A DNA stretch of 64,000 nt, taken from positions 1,597,501 to 1,661,500 of the forward strand of contig JACKLJ010000001.1 of the NCBI GenBank assembly GCA_024235955.1, read 5' to 3'. Positions 15,894-23,422 of the stretch are shown here, piece after piece. Position numbers and translations under genes: made by a program. Position 1 is the first letter of the stretch. Each line of letters starts with the position of its first letter. The notes under the pieces were generated by a model that worked only from the letters and a program-made list of their open reading frames with translations, was not told the DNA's origin and searched no databases. The stretch comes from Burkholderiaceae bacterium. Lineage in GTDB: Bacteria; Pseudomonadota; Gammaproteobacteria; Burkholderiales; Burkholderiaceae_C.

Positions 15894-16646
15894 TTGACGG
15901 ATAGCACCACTTTTGCGGGCCAGGTGGCCCTGGTGACGGGGGCGTCGCGCGGCATCGGCGCGTCGATCGCGCAGGAGCTGGCGGCGGGCGGCCTGAAGGT
16001 GATCGGCACCGCCACCACGGACGAAGGCGCGGCGCGCGTCACCGAGGCGCTGTCGGCCCACGCTGGCTGCCGCGGCGCCCGGCTGGACGTGAACGACGCC
16101 CAGGCCGCCGAGGCACTGATCGACGCCATCGTCAAGGAACATGGCGCGCTGCACGTGCTGGTGAACAACGCCGGCATCACGCGCGACATGCTGGCCATGC
16201 GCCTGAAGGACGACGACTGGGACGCGGTGCTGGACACCAACCTGAAAGCCGTGTTCCGCCTCTGCCGCGCCGTGATGCGGCCGATGATGAAGCAGCGCTA
16301 CGGGCGCATCGTCAACATCACCAGCGTGGTGGGCGCGGCCGGGAACCCGGGACAGGCCAACTACGCCGCTGCCAAGGCCGGCGTGGCCGGCATGACCCGC
16401 GCGCTGGCGCGTGAGCTGGGCAGCCGCAACATCACGGTGAACTGCGTGGCGCCGGGCTTCATCGCCACCGACATGACGGCGGCGCTTTCCGATGAGCAGC
16501 AGAAGGCGCTGGCCGGGCAGATCCCGCTGGGCCGTCTGGGCGCGCCAGCCGACATCGCCCACGCCGTGGCCTATCTGGCCAGCCCGCAGGCCGGTTATGT
16601 GACCGGGCAGGAACTGCATGTGAACGGCGGCATGTTCATGGCCTGA
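15894..16646 (+). CDS. fabG: 3-oxoacyl-ACP reductase
   Basis: 250 aa when started at the TTG at 15894, which has an AGGAGGAACAG ribosome site about 5-8 bases upstream. No ATG or GTG fits the family N-terminus; an earlier TTG at 15858 would overlap fabD and lacks such a site. It is a short-chain dehydrogenase with TGASRGIG (15-22), NNAGITRD and the catalytic S144-Y157-K161. FabG uses NADPH to reduce 3-oxoacyl-ACP. TTG initiation may tune its level within the fab operon. Confidence 0.95.
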   Translation: MTDSTTFAGQVALVTGASRGIGASIAQELAAGGLKVIGTATTDEGAARVTEALSAHAGCRGARLDVNDAQAAEALIDAIVKEHGALHVLVNNAGITRDMLAMRLKDDDWDAVLDTNLKAVFRLCRAVMRPMMKQRYGRIVNITSVVGAAGNPGQANYAAAKAGVAGMTRALARELGSRNITVNCVAPGFIATDMTAALSDEQQKALAGQIPLGRLGAPADIAHAVAYLASPQAGYVTGQELHVNGGMFMA

Positions 16647-16690
16647 GGCCGAACTGCCGACCGCATTGATCCGAGCCCGCGCGATGTGGC

Positions 16691-16717
16691 TTGCCAGCCC
16701 GTGAGCGCAGGTAAAAT
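16691..16717 (+). promoter_or_regulatory. possible promoter before acpP
   Basis: TTGCCA (16691-16696) and TAAAAT (16712-16717) with a short 15-base spacer lie in the 101-bp fabG-acpP gap. The spacing is suboptimal. An extra promoter would fit the high demand for ACP. Confidence 0.35.
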
Positions 16718-16747
16718 CCCCAACTTTTCAACCCTCTGAGAAAATCC

Positions 16748-16984
16748 ATGAGCGATATCGAAGCACGTGTCAAGAAAATCATCGCCGAGCAGCTCGGCGT
16801 GGAGGAGTCGCAGGTCACCAACGAAAAAGCCTTCGTGGCTGATCTGGGTGCCGACTCCCTGGACACGGTGGAACTGGTGATGGCGCTGGAGGACGAGTTC
16901 GGCATCGAGATTCCGGACGAGGACGCCGAGAAGATCACCACGGTGCAGGCCGCCATCGACTACGCCAAAGCCAAGCAGGCCTGA
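16748..16984 (+). CDS. acpP: acyl carrier protein
   Basis: 78 aa, acidic, four-helix ACP. The phosphopantetheine site is S37 in DLGADSLDTVEL, followed by the helix II motif VMALEDEFGIEIPDEDAEKI. It carries growing acyl chains for the Fab enzymes encoded on both sides. Activation needs a holo-ACP synthase; acpS is 13 kb downstream in this window. Confidence 0.98.
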   Translation: MSDIEARVKKIIAEQLGVEESQVTNEKAFVADLGADSLDTVELVMALEDEFGIEIPDEDAEKITTVQAAIDYAKAKQA

Positions 16985-17083
16985 TATTCCTGAACGCAAC
17001 CGCTCGGCGGCGCCTTGGCGCGCGGCCGGCCGTCTGTCGTGCCCGGCACGCGGCGGAGGGTTGAATCCGCGAAGGGGAGACAG

Positions 17084-18334
17084 ATGACGACGAACGGCCG
17101 CCGTGTGGTCGTGACCGGCCTGGGGTGCGTGAGCCCGGTTGGCAACAGCGTGTCCGAAAGCTGGGCTAGCGTGCTGGCCGGACGCTCAGGCATCGATTTC
17201 ATCACGCGCTTCGACGCCAGCCAGTTCGCCTGCCGATTTGCCGGCGAGGTCCGCGGGCTGGATCTTTCACCGCACATCTCGGTGAAGGAAGCGCGCACCA
17301 TGGACAGCTTCATCCACTACGGCATCATGGCTGCGGCCGAAGCCGTGGCGGACGCCGGCCTGCCTACGGGCGAGGCGCTTGCTGAAGAGGTGGCCGAACG
17401 CATCGGCTGTGTGATCGGCTCCGGCATCGGCGGCCTGCCGATGATCGAGGAGACTCATACCGAGTGCGTGAACCGCGGTCCGCGCCGCATTTCGCCTTTC
17501 TTCGTGCCGGCATCCATCGTGAACATGGTGGCCGGACATGTGTCGATCAAGTTCGGCTTCAAGGGGCCGAACCTGGCTATTGCCACCGCCTGCACCACGG
17601 GCCTGCATTGCGTGGGGGCGGGCGGGCGGCTGATCGCTTCCGGTGACGCCGACGTGGTGGTCGCAGGCGGCGCCGAGGCTACGGTGTCGCCGCTGGGCGT
17701 GGGTGGTTTTGCCGCCATGCGCGCGCTGTCCACCCGCAACGACGATCCCAAGACTGCCTCCCGGCCCTGGGACAAGGACCGCGACGGCTTCGTGCTGGGC
17801 GAGGGCGCCGGCGTCCTGGTGCTGGAAGAGCTGGAACATGCCAAGGCGCGCGGCGCCAAGATTTACGCGGAACTGGCGGGCTTCGGTATGAGCGCCGACG
17901 CCGGTCACATGACTGCGCCCAACATGGACGGCCCACGGCGCGCCATGGTGGCCGCGCTGCGCAGCGCTGGTGTGAACGCCGATCAGGTGAACTACCTGAA
18001 TGCGCACGGCACTTCCACGCCGCTCGGCGACATCAACGAATCCAATGCCATCAAGGCGGCGCTCGGCGACGCGGCCTACAAGGCTGTGGTCAGTTCCACC
18101 AAGTCCATGACTGGCCACCTGCTGGGCGGTGCCGGCGGGATCGAGAGCGTGTTCACCGTGCTCGCGATCAAGGACCAGAAGGCGCCGCCCACCATCAACC
18201 TGTTCAACCAGGATCCGGCGTGCGATCTGGATTACTGCGCCAACTCGGCGCGGGACATGAAGATCGACGTGGCGGTGAAGAACAACTTCGGCTTTGGCGG
18301 CACCAACGGCACGCTGGTGTTCAAGCGGTTCTGA
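17084..18334 (+). CDS. fabF: 3-oxoacyl-ACP synthase II
   Basis: 416 aa from the ATG at 17084 (site AAGGGGAGA); the longer in-frame extension to 17015 is not family-like. The nucleophile is C170 in IATACTTGLH, and the two catalytic His are in NAHGTSTPLGD and STKSMTGHLLGGAGG. FabF elongates acyl-ACP with malonyl-ACP and controls the temperature-dependent C18:1 step. It is the last fab gene in the block. Confidence 0.97.
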   Translation: MTTNGRRVVVTGLGCVSPVGNSVSESWASVLAGRSGIDFITRFDASQFACRFAGEVRGLDLSPHISVKEARTMDSFIHYGIMAAAEAVADAGLPTGEALAEEVAERIGCVIGSGIGGLPMIEETHTECVNRGPRRISPFFVPASIVNMVAGHVSIKFGFKGPNLAIATACTTGLHCVGAGGRLIASGDADVVVAGGAEATVSPLGVGGFAAMRALSTRNDDPKTASRPWDKDRDGFVLGEGAGVLVLEELEHAKARGAKIYAELAGFGMSADAGHMTAPNMDGPRRAMVAALRSAGVNADQVNYLNAHGTSTPLGDINESNAIKAALGDAAYKAVVSSTKSMTGHLLGGAGGIESVFTVLAIKDQKAPPTINLFNQDPACDLDYCANSARDMKIDVAVKNNFGFGGTNGTLVFKRF

Positions 18335-18364
18335 CGCCGCCAGGCGGATGGCCCGGAATCCGCA

Positions 18365-18877
18365 ATGCCGCCCATGACGAGCGCGAAGGCGGTGCCCGGA
18401 GTGCGATTCCCGGTGGGCCGCACGCCGGCTTTGGGCGTGGTTCTGTTGGCGCTGACCATCATCGGTGCCCTGTTGGGCATCGCTGCGTGGTCGAGCAGTG
18501 CCAGCCAGGCCGACGGCCGATGGGGTGTCGTAGTGGTTGCCTGGTTGTGCGTGTCGGCGGGTCTGTGGCGCTTCTGGCGCCAGCAGGCGCGGCGCTGGCT
18601 GGCTTTCGATGGCGAAGTCTGGTCCATCCAGGGGAGAGACGTCGCCGATCCGTTGGCCGATTTGGTTCCCCTGACCTCGGTCCATGTGGCGTTCGACTGG
18701 CAGCGCAGCCTTTTGCTGCAACTGAAGGCGGGCACATCCGACCGGCGTCGGATGGCCACGCCCTGGATCTGGGCGGCCCGCCAGGCCGATCCACTGCGCT
18801 GGCACCTGCTGCGCGCAGCGCTATATTCGCCGCCCGCTCGCCTGCGCGAGTTGCCCGATCAACCGTCTTCTGCCTGA
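18365..18877 (+). CDS. small inner-membrane protein of unknown function before rpoE
   Basis: 170 aa. Two hydrophobic helices close together (about 22-44 and 52-69) are followed by a soluble part containing FDGEVWSIQGRD and WAARQADPLRWHLLRAALYS. The layout of a membrane hairpin plus a small beta-rich tail resembles YgfX/CptA-type proteins, but the match is by pattern only. In related genomes a protein like this sits between fabF and rpoE. The start could also be the ATG at 18374. No function assigned. Confidence 0.65.
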   Translation: MPPMTSAKAVPGVRFPVGRTPALGVVLLALTIIGALLGIAAWSSSASQADGRWGVVVVAWLCVSAGLWRFWRQQARRWLAFDGEVWSIQGRDVADPLADLVPLTSVHVAFDWQRSLLLQLKAGTSDRRRMATPWIWAARQADPLRWHLLRAALYSPPARLRELPDQPSSA

Positions 18878-18910
18878 ATCACCGGTTTCTGCATTCTCCA
18901 GCCACCTGAA

Positions 18911-19549
18911 GTGACCGTTCCCCCCGCTTCCACGCCCGCCCCCGCGCCGTCCGACAGCGACGCCGCGCTGGTCGAGCGTGCCAACGCAGGCGACCAGCGG
19001 GCTTACGAGCTGCTGGTAATCAAGTACCAGCGCAGGATCGAGCGGCTGATTGGCCGCATGGTGCGCGACACCGACCTGATCCAGGACATCGCGCAGGAGA
19101 CGTTCCTGCGGGCCTGGCGCGCCCTGCACCAGTTCCGGGGCGAGGCGCAGTTCTACACCTGGCTCTACCGAATTGCCGTCAACACCGCCAAGAAGGCGCT
19201 GATGGAGAAAAAGCGCGATCCGCTGGTGACCGAAGCTGCCCTGCTGGGCCGGGACGACGACGATGAAACTTCGCGGCCGGAAACCGAACTAACGACCGAA
19301 GCCACCCCCGAGTCGGAATTGGCGGCGCGAGAAATCGCCGCGGCCGTGCACGCCGCGATGGAGGCGTTGCCAGACGACCTACGGGAAGCGGTGACCCTGC
19401 GTGAAATCGAAGGTATGAGCTACGAAGAGATCGCCGAGGCCATGGATTGCCCGATCGGGACCGTCCGCTCGAGGATTTTTCGGGCCCGCGAGGCGATCTC
19501 TGCCAAGGTGAAGCCGCTGCTTTCGCATCAGACGGGCAAGCGATGGTGA
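18911..19549 (+). CDS. rpoE: RNA polymerase sigma factor RpoE (AlgU)
   Basis: 212 aa from a GTG at 18911. Region 2 is visible in LIQDIAQETFLRAWRALHQF and the following FYTWLYRIAVNTAKK; region 4 in ALPDDLREAVTLREIEGMSY and EEIAEAMDCPIGTVRSRIFR. This ECF sigma factor directs envelope-stress transcription. An acidic linker (about 105-140) is longer than in E. coli. It is followed by its anti-sigma factor (rseA), rseB and a mucD-type protease, a complete signalling unit. Confidence 0.95.
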   Translation: MTVPPASTPAPAPSDSDAALVERANAGDQRAYELLVIKYQRRIERLIGRMVRDTDLIQDIAQETFLRAWRALHQFRGEAQFYTWLYRIAVNTAKKALMEKKRDPLVTEAALLGRDDDDETSRPETELTTEATPESELAAREIAAAVHAAMEALPDDLREAVTLREIEGMSYEEIAEAMDCPIGTVRSRIFRAREAISAKVKPLLSHQTGKRW

Positions 19550-19619
19550 ACTGTGGCGCACGTCCCGGGTCGTACCCGGGGCACGGACAAGAGCAACGAC
19601 AACCCAAGTGGTGATCCAC

Positions 19620-20288
19620 ATGATCGAGCGAACCGCAAACACTGGCCAGACCGGTGAACAGCCAAGGCAATGGGTTTCCGACCTGATGGACGGGCAACTG
19701 TCGCCGGGCGAGCTGTCGTCGGCGCTTGGCCGGATGGCCGAGCCGGAATGGCGCCAGACCTGGCAGGTCTACCACCTGATCGGCGACGTGCTGCGCTCGG
19801 ACGATCTGGCGGTTTGTCATGGCGGCGAGGCGTTTGTCGAACGGTTGCGGACCGAGCTGGCTGGCAGCGGGCAGGAAGCCGCCTTGCCGACGGAGCAAGC
19901 CGGATTGCTGGGAAGGGAGGCGACACGTGCACCCGCAGCCAACGACGCCGTGTTCCGCTGGAAGCTGGTGGCCGGGTTGGCTTCGTTCTCGGCCGTGGCT
20001 GTGCTGGGGTGGAGCGCCCTAAGTGGCTGGGGTGGGCCTGCGGGTGGCAGCGCTCAACTCGCGCAAGCGCCGGTCACCGTGTCGGCCCAGGCAGGCGCGT
20101 CCCAGGTGCTGACGGTTGCCGCGCCGGTGCAGACCGTGGCGGCAGGTGCTGAAGGCCCATCCGTGATGCTGCGCGATCCGAGGCTGGATGCATTGTTGGC
20201 GGCGCATCGCCAGTCCAGCGGGGTCTCGGCGCTTGGTAACGCGTCGGGCTTCCTGCGCAGTGCGACCTTCGAAGGGGCGGGGCGCTGA
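19620..20288 (+). CDS. rseA: anti-sigma-E factor RseA
   Basis: 222 aa. The N-terminal cytoplasmic domain carries the RseA signature WVSDLMDGQLSPGELSSALG and WQVYHLIGDVLRSDDLA, which clamps RpoE. One membrane span lies at about 120-140 (LVAGLASFSAVAVLGWSAL), and the rest is a periplasmic Gln/Ala-rich tail. Start options are the ATG at 19620 and GTGs at 19608 and 19611; the ATG is preferred. It overlaps rseB by one base, so the two are translationally coupled. Confidence 0.9.
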   Translation: MIERTANTGQTGEQPRQWVSDLMDGQLSPGELSSALGRMAEPEWRQTWQVYHLIGDVLRSDDLAVCHGGEAFVERLRTELAGSGQEAALPTEQAGLLGREATRAPAANDAVFRWKLVAGLASFSAVAVLGWSALSGWGGPAGGSAQLAQAPVTVSAQAGASQVLTVAAPVQTVAAGAEGPSVMLRDPRLDALLAAHRQSSGVSALGNASGFLRSATFEGAGR

Positions 20289-21400
20289 TGCTGTTGGGCA
20301 GCAGTTCGTTGCCACCATCGTTGCTGCTTCATCAGCCGTTGAGGGTAGGCACACACGTCGCCGCGCATTGGCTGCACCGGATGGCCTGGCTTCTCGGCGG
20401 CATGTTGCTGGCGTGTTGGGCGAATGCGCAACCTGCCGAGCGCAAGGAGCAACCCCAGGCATCTCGCGCACAGGCGGGGCCGCCGGAGCGGTCGATCGCC
20501 GATTGGCTGGTGAGATTGCAGCAGGCGACGCGCGTGCCGTCCTACAGCGGCACTTATGTGGTTTCGTCGGCAACCGGAGCGCTGTCGAGCGCGCGCATCG
20601 AGCATTCGTGCGAGGGCGGCGTCCAGTTGGAGCGGGTCGAGGCCCTGACCGGCGAGCCTCGCGTGACATTCCGCCGCAACGAGGCGGTGATGACCTACCT
20701 GCCTGCCAGCCGCGTTGTGTACAGCGAGCGGCGTGACCTGCGCGGCGTGTTCCCCAACCTTCTCCAGCCGGGCCTCGAGGCTTCGGTGGTGGCGTTCTAC
20801 GAAGCCAAGCCCGCGGGGCAGGGCCGGGTCGCCGGCGCCGATGCCGATGTCGTGGTGTTCCAGCCGATCGACAAGCTTCGCTACGGCTACCGCATCTGGA
20901 GCGAACGGCGGACCGGCATGATCGTCAAGATGCAGACTCTGGATGCCGGTGGCCAGGTGCTGGAACAGTCGGCATTTTCCGAGCTCACGCTGAACGCGCC
21001 GGTGCAGCCCAGAAAGCTGATGCAAGCGATGGCCAGCGACGATGGCTACCGGCACGAGCAGTCCGACCGCACCTTGACCTCGGTGAGCGACGAGGGCTGG
21101 GAGTTGAGTTCACCGGTGCCCGGTTTCATGCCGCAGGCCTGCTATCGCCAACGGATGCAGGGTCAGCGCGAGCAGGTGGTCCAATGGGTGTTCTCGGATG
21201 GTCTGGCGACGGTGTCCCTGTTCATGGAGAGCCTGAATGCTGAGACCCATCCGCGGGAGGGCTCGGCTTCCATGGGGGCGACCCACACGCTGACGCGGCG
21301 TCTCACGACAGGCAACGACGCGTGGTGGCTGACCGCGGTGGGTGAGGTGCCGACGCGCACCCTCCAGGAATTTGCCGACCGGTTGCGACGCACCCGTTGA
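20288..21400 (+). CDS. rseB: sigma-E regulatory protein RseB (MucB)
   Basis: 370 aa, starting at the TGATG junction with rseA; an internal ATG at 20381 would put a better Sec signal (MAWLLGGMLLACWANAQ) at the N-terminus and may be the true start. The mature protein has the MucB/RseB LolA-like domain (SYSGTYVVSSATGALSSARI, LVRLQQATRVPSYSGTY) and the smaller C-terminal domain. RseB binds RseA in the periplasm, shields it from proteolysis and senses mislocalised lipids or LPS. Confidence 0.92.
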   Translation: MLLGSSSLPPSLLLHQPLRVGTHVAAHWLHRMAWLLGGMLLACWANAQPAERKEQPQASRAQAGPPERSIADWLVRLQQATRVPSYSGTYVVSSATGALSSARIEHSCEGGVQLERVEALTGEPRVTFRRNEAVMTYLPASRVVYSERRDLRGVFPNLLQPGLEASVVAFYEAKPAGQGRVAGADADVVVFQPIDKLRYGYRIWSERRTGMIVKMQTLDAGGQVLEQSAFSELTLNAPVQPRKLMQAMASDDGYRHEQSDRTLTSVSDEGWELSSPVPGFMPQACYRQRMQGQREQVVQWVFSDGLATVSLFMESLNAETHPREGSASMGATHTLTRRLTTGNDAWWLTAVGEVPTRTLQEFADRLRRTR

Positions 21401-21484
21401 TGTCTGGCTGAGGAGCGGCAGCAGCGTGCGCATGGCTGCGCCGCTGCCGGTAGCATAGGTTTTCCGCACTGGATTTGAAACGCA

Positions 21485-22987
21485 ATGTCGAACAGGATCT
21501 TGAGCCATCGGGCCCCGTATCTGGCCGCTGCGCTGTCGCTGGCTCTGCTGGCCGGCGGGTTGGTGACACCAGCAGTGGCCCAGACAGCACCGCTGCAGCA
21601 GGGCGCGCTGGTGCGTGGCTTGCCGGACTTCACCGACCTGGTGGAGCACGTCGGGCCTGCGGTGGTCAACATCCGAACCACGGAGCGGGTTCGGGCCGGC
21701 TCGGCCGACGGCATGGTGGACGAGGAGATGCAGGAGTTCTTCCGGCGCTTCTTCGGCATCCCCATGCCCAATACACCGCGTCCGTCACCGCGCCAGAACA
21801 AGCCGACACCGCAGCCGGAGCAGGAGGTGCCGCGTGGCGTGGGCTCCGGCTTCATCATCAGCTCCGACGGCTACGTGATGACCAACGCCCATGTGGTGGA
21901 TGGTGCCGACGAAGTGGTGGTCACCCTGCCCGACAAGCGCGAGTTCAAGGCGAGGATCGTGGGTGCGGACAAGCGTACTGACGTGGCGCTGGTGAAGATC
22001 GAAGGTGCCGGTCTGCCCGTGGTCCGCATTGGTGATGCCAGCCGGTTGCGCGTCGGCGAATGGGTGGTGGCAATCGGATCGCCGTTCGGGCTGGACAACT
22101 CCGTCACCGCCGGCATCGTCAGCGCCAAGCAGCGGGATACGGGCGACTACCTGCCGTTCATCCAGACGGACGTGGCGGTCAATCCGGGCAATTCCGGTGG
22201 CCCGTTGATCAACATGCGCGGCGAGGTGGTGGGCATCAACAGCCAGATCTACTCACGCTCCGGCGGATTCATGGGCATTTCGTTCGCCATCCCGATCGAC
22301 GAAGCCATGCGCGTGAGCGAGCAGCTTCGGGCCACGGGCAAGGTGACGCGCGGCCGCATCGGCGTGCAGATCGACCAGGTGGCGCGCGACGTGGCCGAGT
22401 CCATCGGCTTGGGCAAGGCGCAGGGTGCGCTGGTCAGGTCGGTGGAAAGTGGCTCGCCGGCCGACAAGGCGGGCGTTCAACCGGGTGACATCATCACCAA
22501 GTTCGATGGCCGTACGGTGGACAAGGTGTCGGATTTGCCGCGCATGGTGGGCAATACCAAACCGGGGACGCGCAGCACGATCACGGTGTTCCGACGAGGT
22601 GCCTCGCGCGATCTGTCGATCACCGTGGCCGAGCTGGAGTCAGACCAGCCCGCGCGGCGTGCTTCGGCCGCTCCGGAGCGCAAGGAGTCCACCAAACCAG
22701 CGCCTGCCGCGCAGGCCCTGGGTCTCACGGTGAGTGAACTGACCGAGGCGCAGAAGAAGGAACTCAAGCTGAAGCGGGGGGGCGTGCGAGTCGAGGCGGC
22801 AACGGAAGCTGCTGCGCGCGCCGGACTGCGCGAGGGCGATGTGGTGATGGCAGTCGGTAACACGGAAGTGGGATCCGTGGCCGAGTTCGACAGCGCACTG
22901 GCCAAGGCAGACCAGGGCAAGCCGGTGACGCTGCTCATTTCCCGCGGCGATCTCGCGCAGTACATTCTGATTCGAAGGGCTCGCTGA
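21485..22987 (+). CDS. mucD: periplasmic serine protease MucD/DegP
   Basis: 500 aa with a signal peptide (about 1-32, cleavage after AVAQ). The trypsin-like triad is H136 (TNAHVVDG), D166 (RTDVALVK) and S237 (NPGNSGGP). Two PDZ domains follow (about 280-370 and 405-495). It degrades misfolded envelope proteins. Sitting directly after rpoE-rseA-rseB, it is the effector of the same stress response. Confidence 0.95.
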   Translation: MSNRILSHRAPYLAAALSLALLAGGLVTPAVAQTAPLQQGALVRGLPDFTDLVEHVGPAVVNIRTTERVRAGSADGMVDEEMQEFFRRFFGIPMPNTPRPSPRQNKPTPQPEQEVPRGVGSGFIISSDGYVMTNAHVVDGADEVVVTLPDKREFKARIVGADKRTDVALVKIEGAGLPVVRIGDASRLRVGEWVVAIGSPFGLDNSVTAGIVSAKQRDTGDYLPFIQTDVAVNPGNSGGPLINMRGEVVGINSQIYSRSGGFMGISFAIPIDEAMRVSEQLRATGKVTRGRIGVQIDQVARDVAESIGLGKAQGALVRSVESGSPADKAGVQPGDIITKFDGRTVDKVSDLPRMVGNTKPGTRSTITVFRRGASRDLSITVAELESDQPARRASAAPERKESTKPAPAAQALGLTVSELTEAQKKELKLKRGGVRVEAATEAAARAGLREGDVVMAVGNTEVGSVAEFDSALAKADQGKPVTLLISRGDLAQYILIRRAR

Positions 22988-23121
22988 CCGCGCCAATGGC
23001 CCCACCCAGCGATGTCCCTGGGCTGCGGGGAGACCACGTTTCCTGCGGTCCGGCGCTCATACATTTTCGATAGAATATCTGCCTGCCAAAAACGCTCCTG
23101 GTAATAATGAACGTGGATTTT

Positions 23122-23153
23122 CATCATGCGAACTCAAACAATTTCGCATGATG
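23122..23153. promoter_or_regulatory. perfect 11-bp inverted repeat
   Basis: CATCATGCGAA (23122-23132) and TTCGCATGATG (23143-23153) are exact complements across a 10-base AT-rich loop. No T-run follows. It could be an operator for a dimeric regulator or the stem of a 3'-end hairpin for mucD. Confidence 0.6.
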
Positions 23154-23212
23154 GGATTCTTTGGGCATTCAGGGTGAAAATCCGGCTATGCTCGAAGAAT
23201 CCACAGAATGTC

Positions 23213-23234
23213 TGTTGATAAGATGTTGATAAGA
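23213..23234 (+). promoter_or_regulatory. tandem 11-bp direct repeat TGTTGATAAGA
   Basis: Two exact, abutting copies of TGTTGATAAGA (23213-23223 and 23224-23234). An 11-bp period places both on the same face of the helix, as in a tandem activator site. The regulator is unknown. Confidence 0.55.
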
Positions 23235-23310
23235 CGACGTTGCCGGGGTGCAACGACGGCATGAACCAAATTTTTTGGCGCTTCGGCCGGCCCTTTTTCC
23301 CTACAATGGG

Positions 23311-23378
23311 GTTCCAACTTTCGCAGTTGCCATAGATGGTTGGTTGAGGGCGCGTCTCCAAAGGGCGCGCCCTTTTTT
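23311..23378 (+). ncRNA. candidate small RNA upstream of lepA
   Basis: TACAAT at 23302-23307 predicts a start near 23311-23314. The transcript would be about 65 bases with a first hairpin CAACT/AGTTG (23315-23319 with 23325-23329) and would end at a perfect 8-bp terminator stem followed by six T. The -35 is weak (TTGGCG, 21-base spacing). No coding frame and no known RNA family recognised. An alternative is a terminated leader or attenuator for lepA. Confidence 0.5.
23347..23378 (+). terminator. intrinsic terminator upstream of lepA
   Basis: AGGGCGCG (23347-23354) pairs with CGCGCCCT (23366-23373), followed by T at 23373-23378. Textbook rho-independent form on the plus strand. It lies about 45 bases before the lepA ATG, so it must end a transcript begun upstream, while lepA needs a promoter of its own or read-through. 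Confidence 0.85.
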
Positions 23379-23422
23379 CGTGTGTCGCTGTAGACAATTC
23401 AAAGACTTGCCTTGCCCCGTTG

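Larger units (their letters stand above)
22988..23422. other. 435-bp AT-rich intergenic island between mucD and lepA
   Basis: No protein gene. It contains, in order: a perfect 11-bp inverted repeat (23122-23153), a tandem 11-bp direct repeat (23213-23234), a 6-bp inverted repeat CGTTGC/GCAACG (23238-23255), a -10-like TACAAT (23302-23307) and a strong intrinsic terminator (23347-23378) that together suggest a small RNA, then the lepA start. By eye it is much richer in A/T than flanking genes. Confidence 0.7.
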
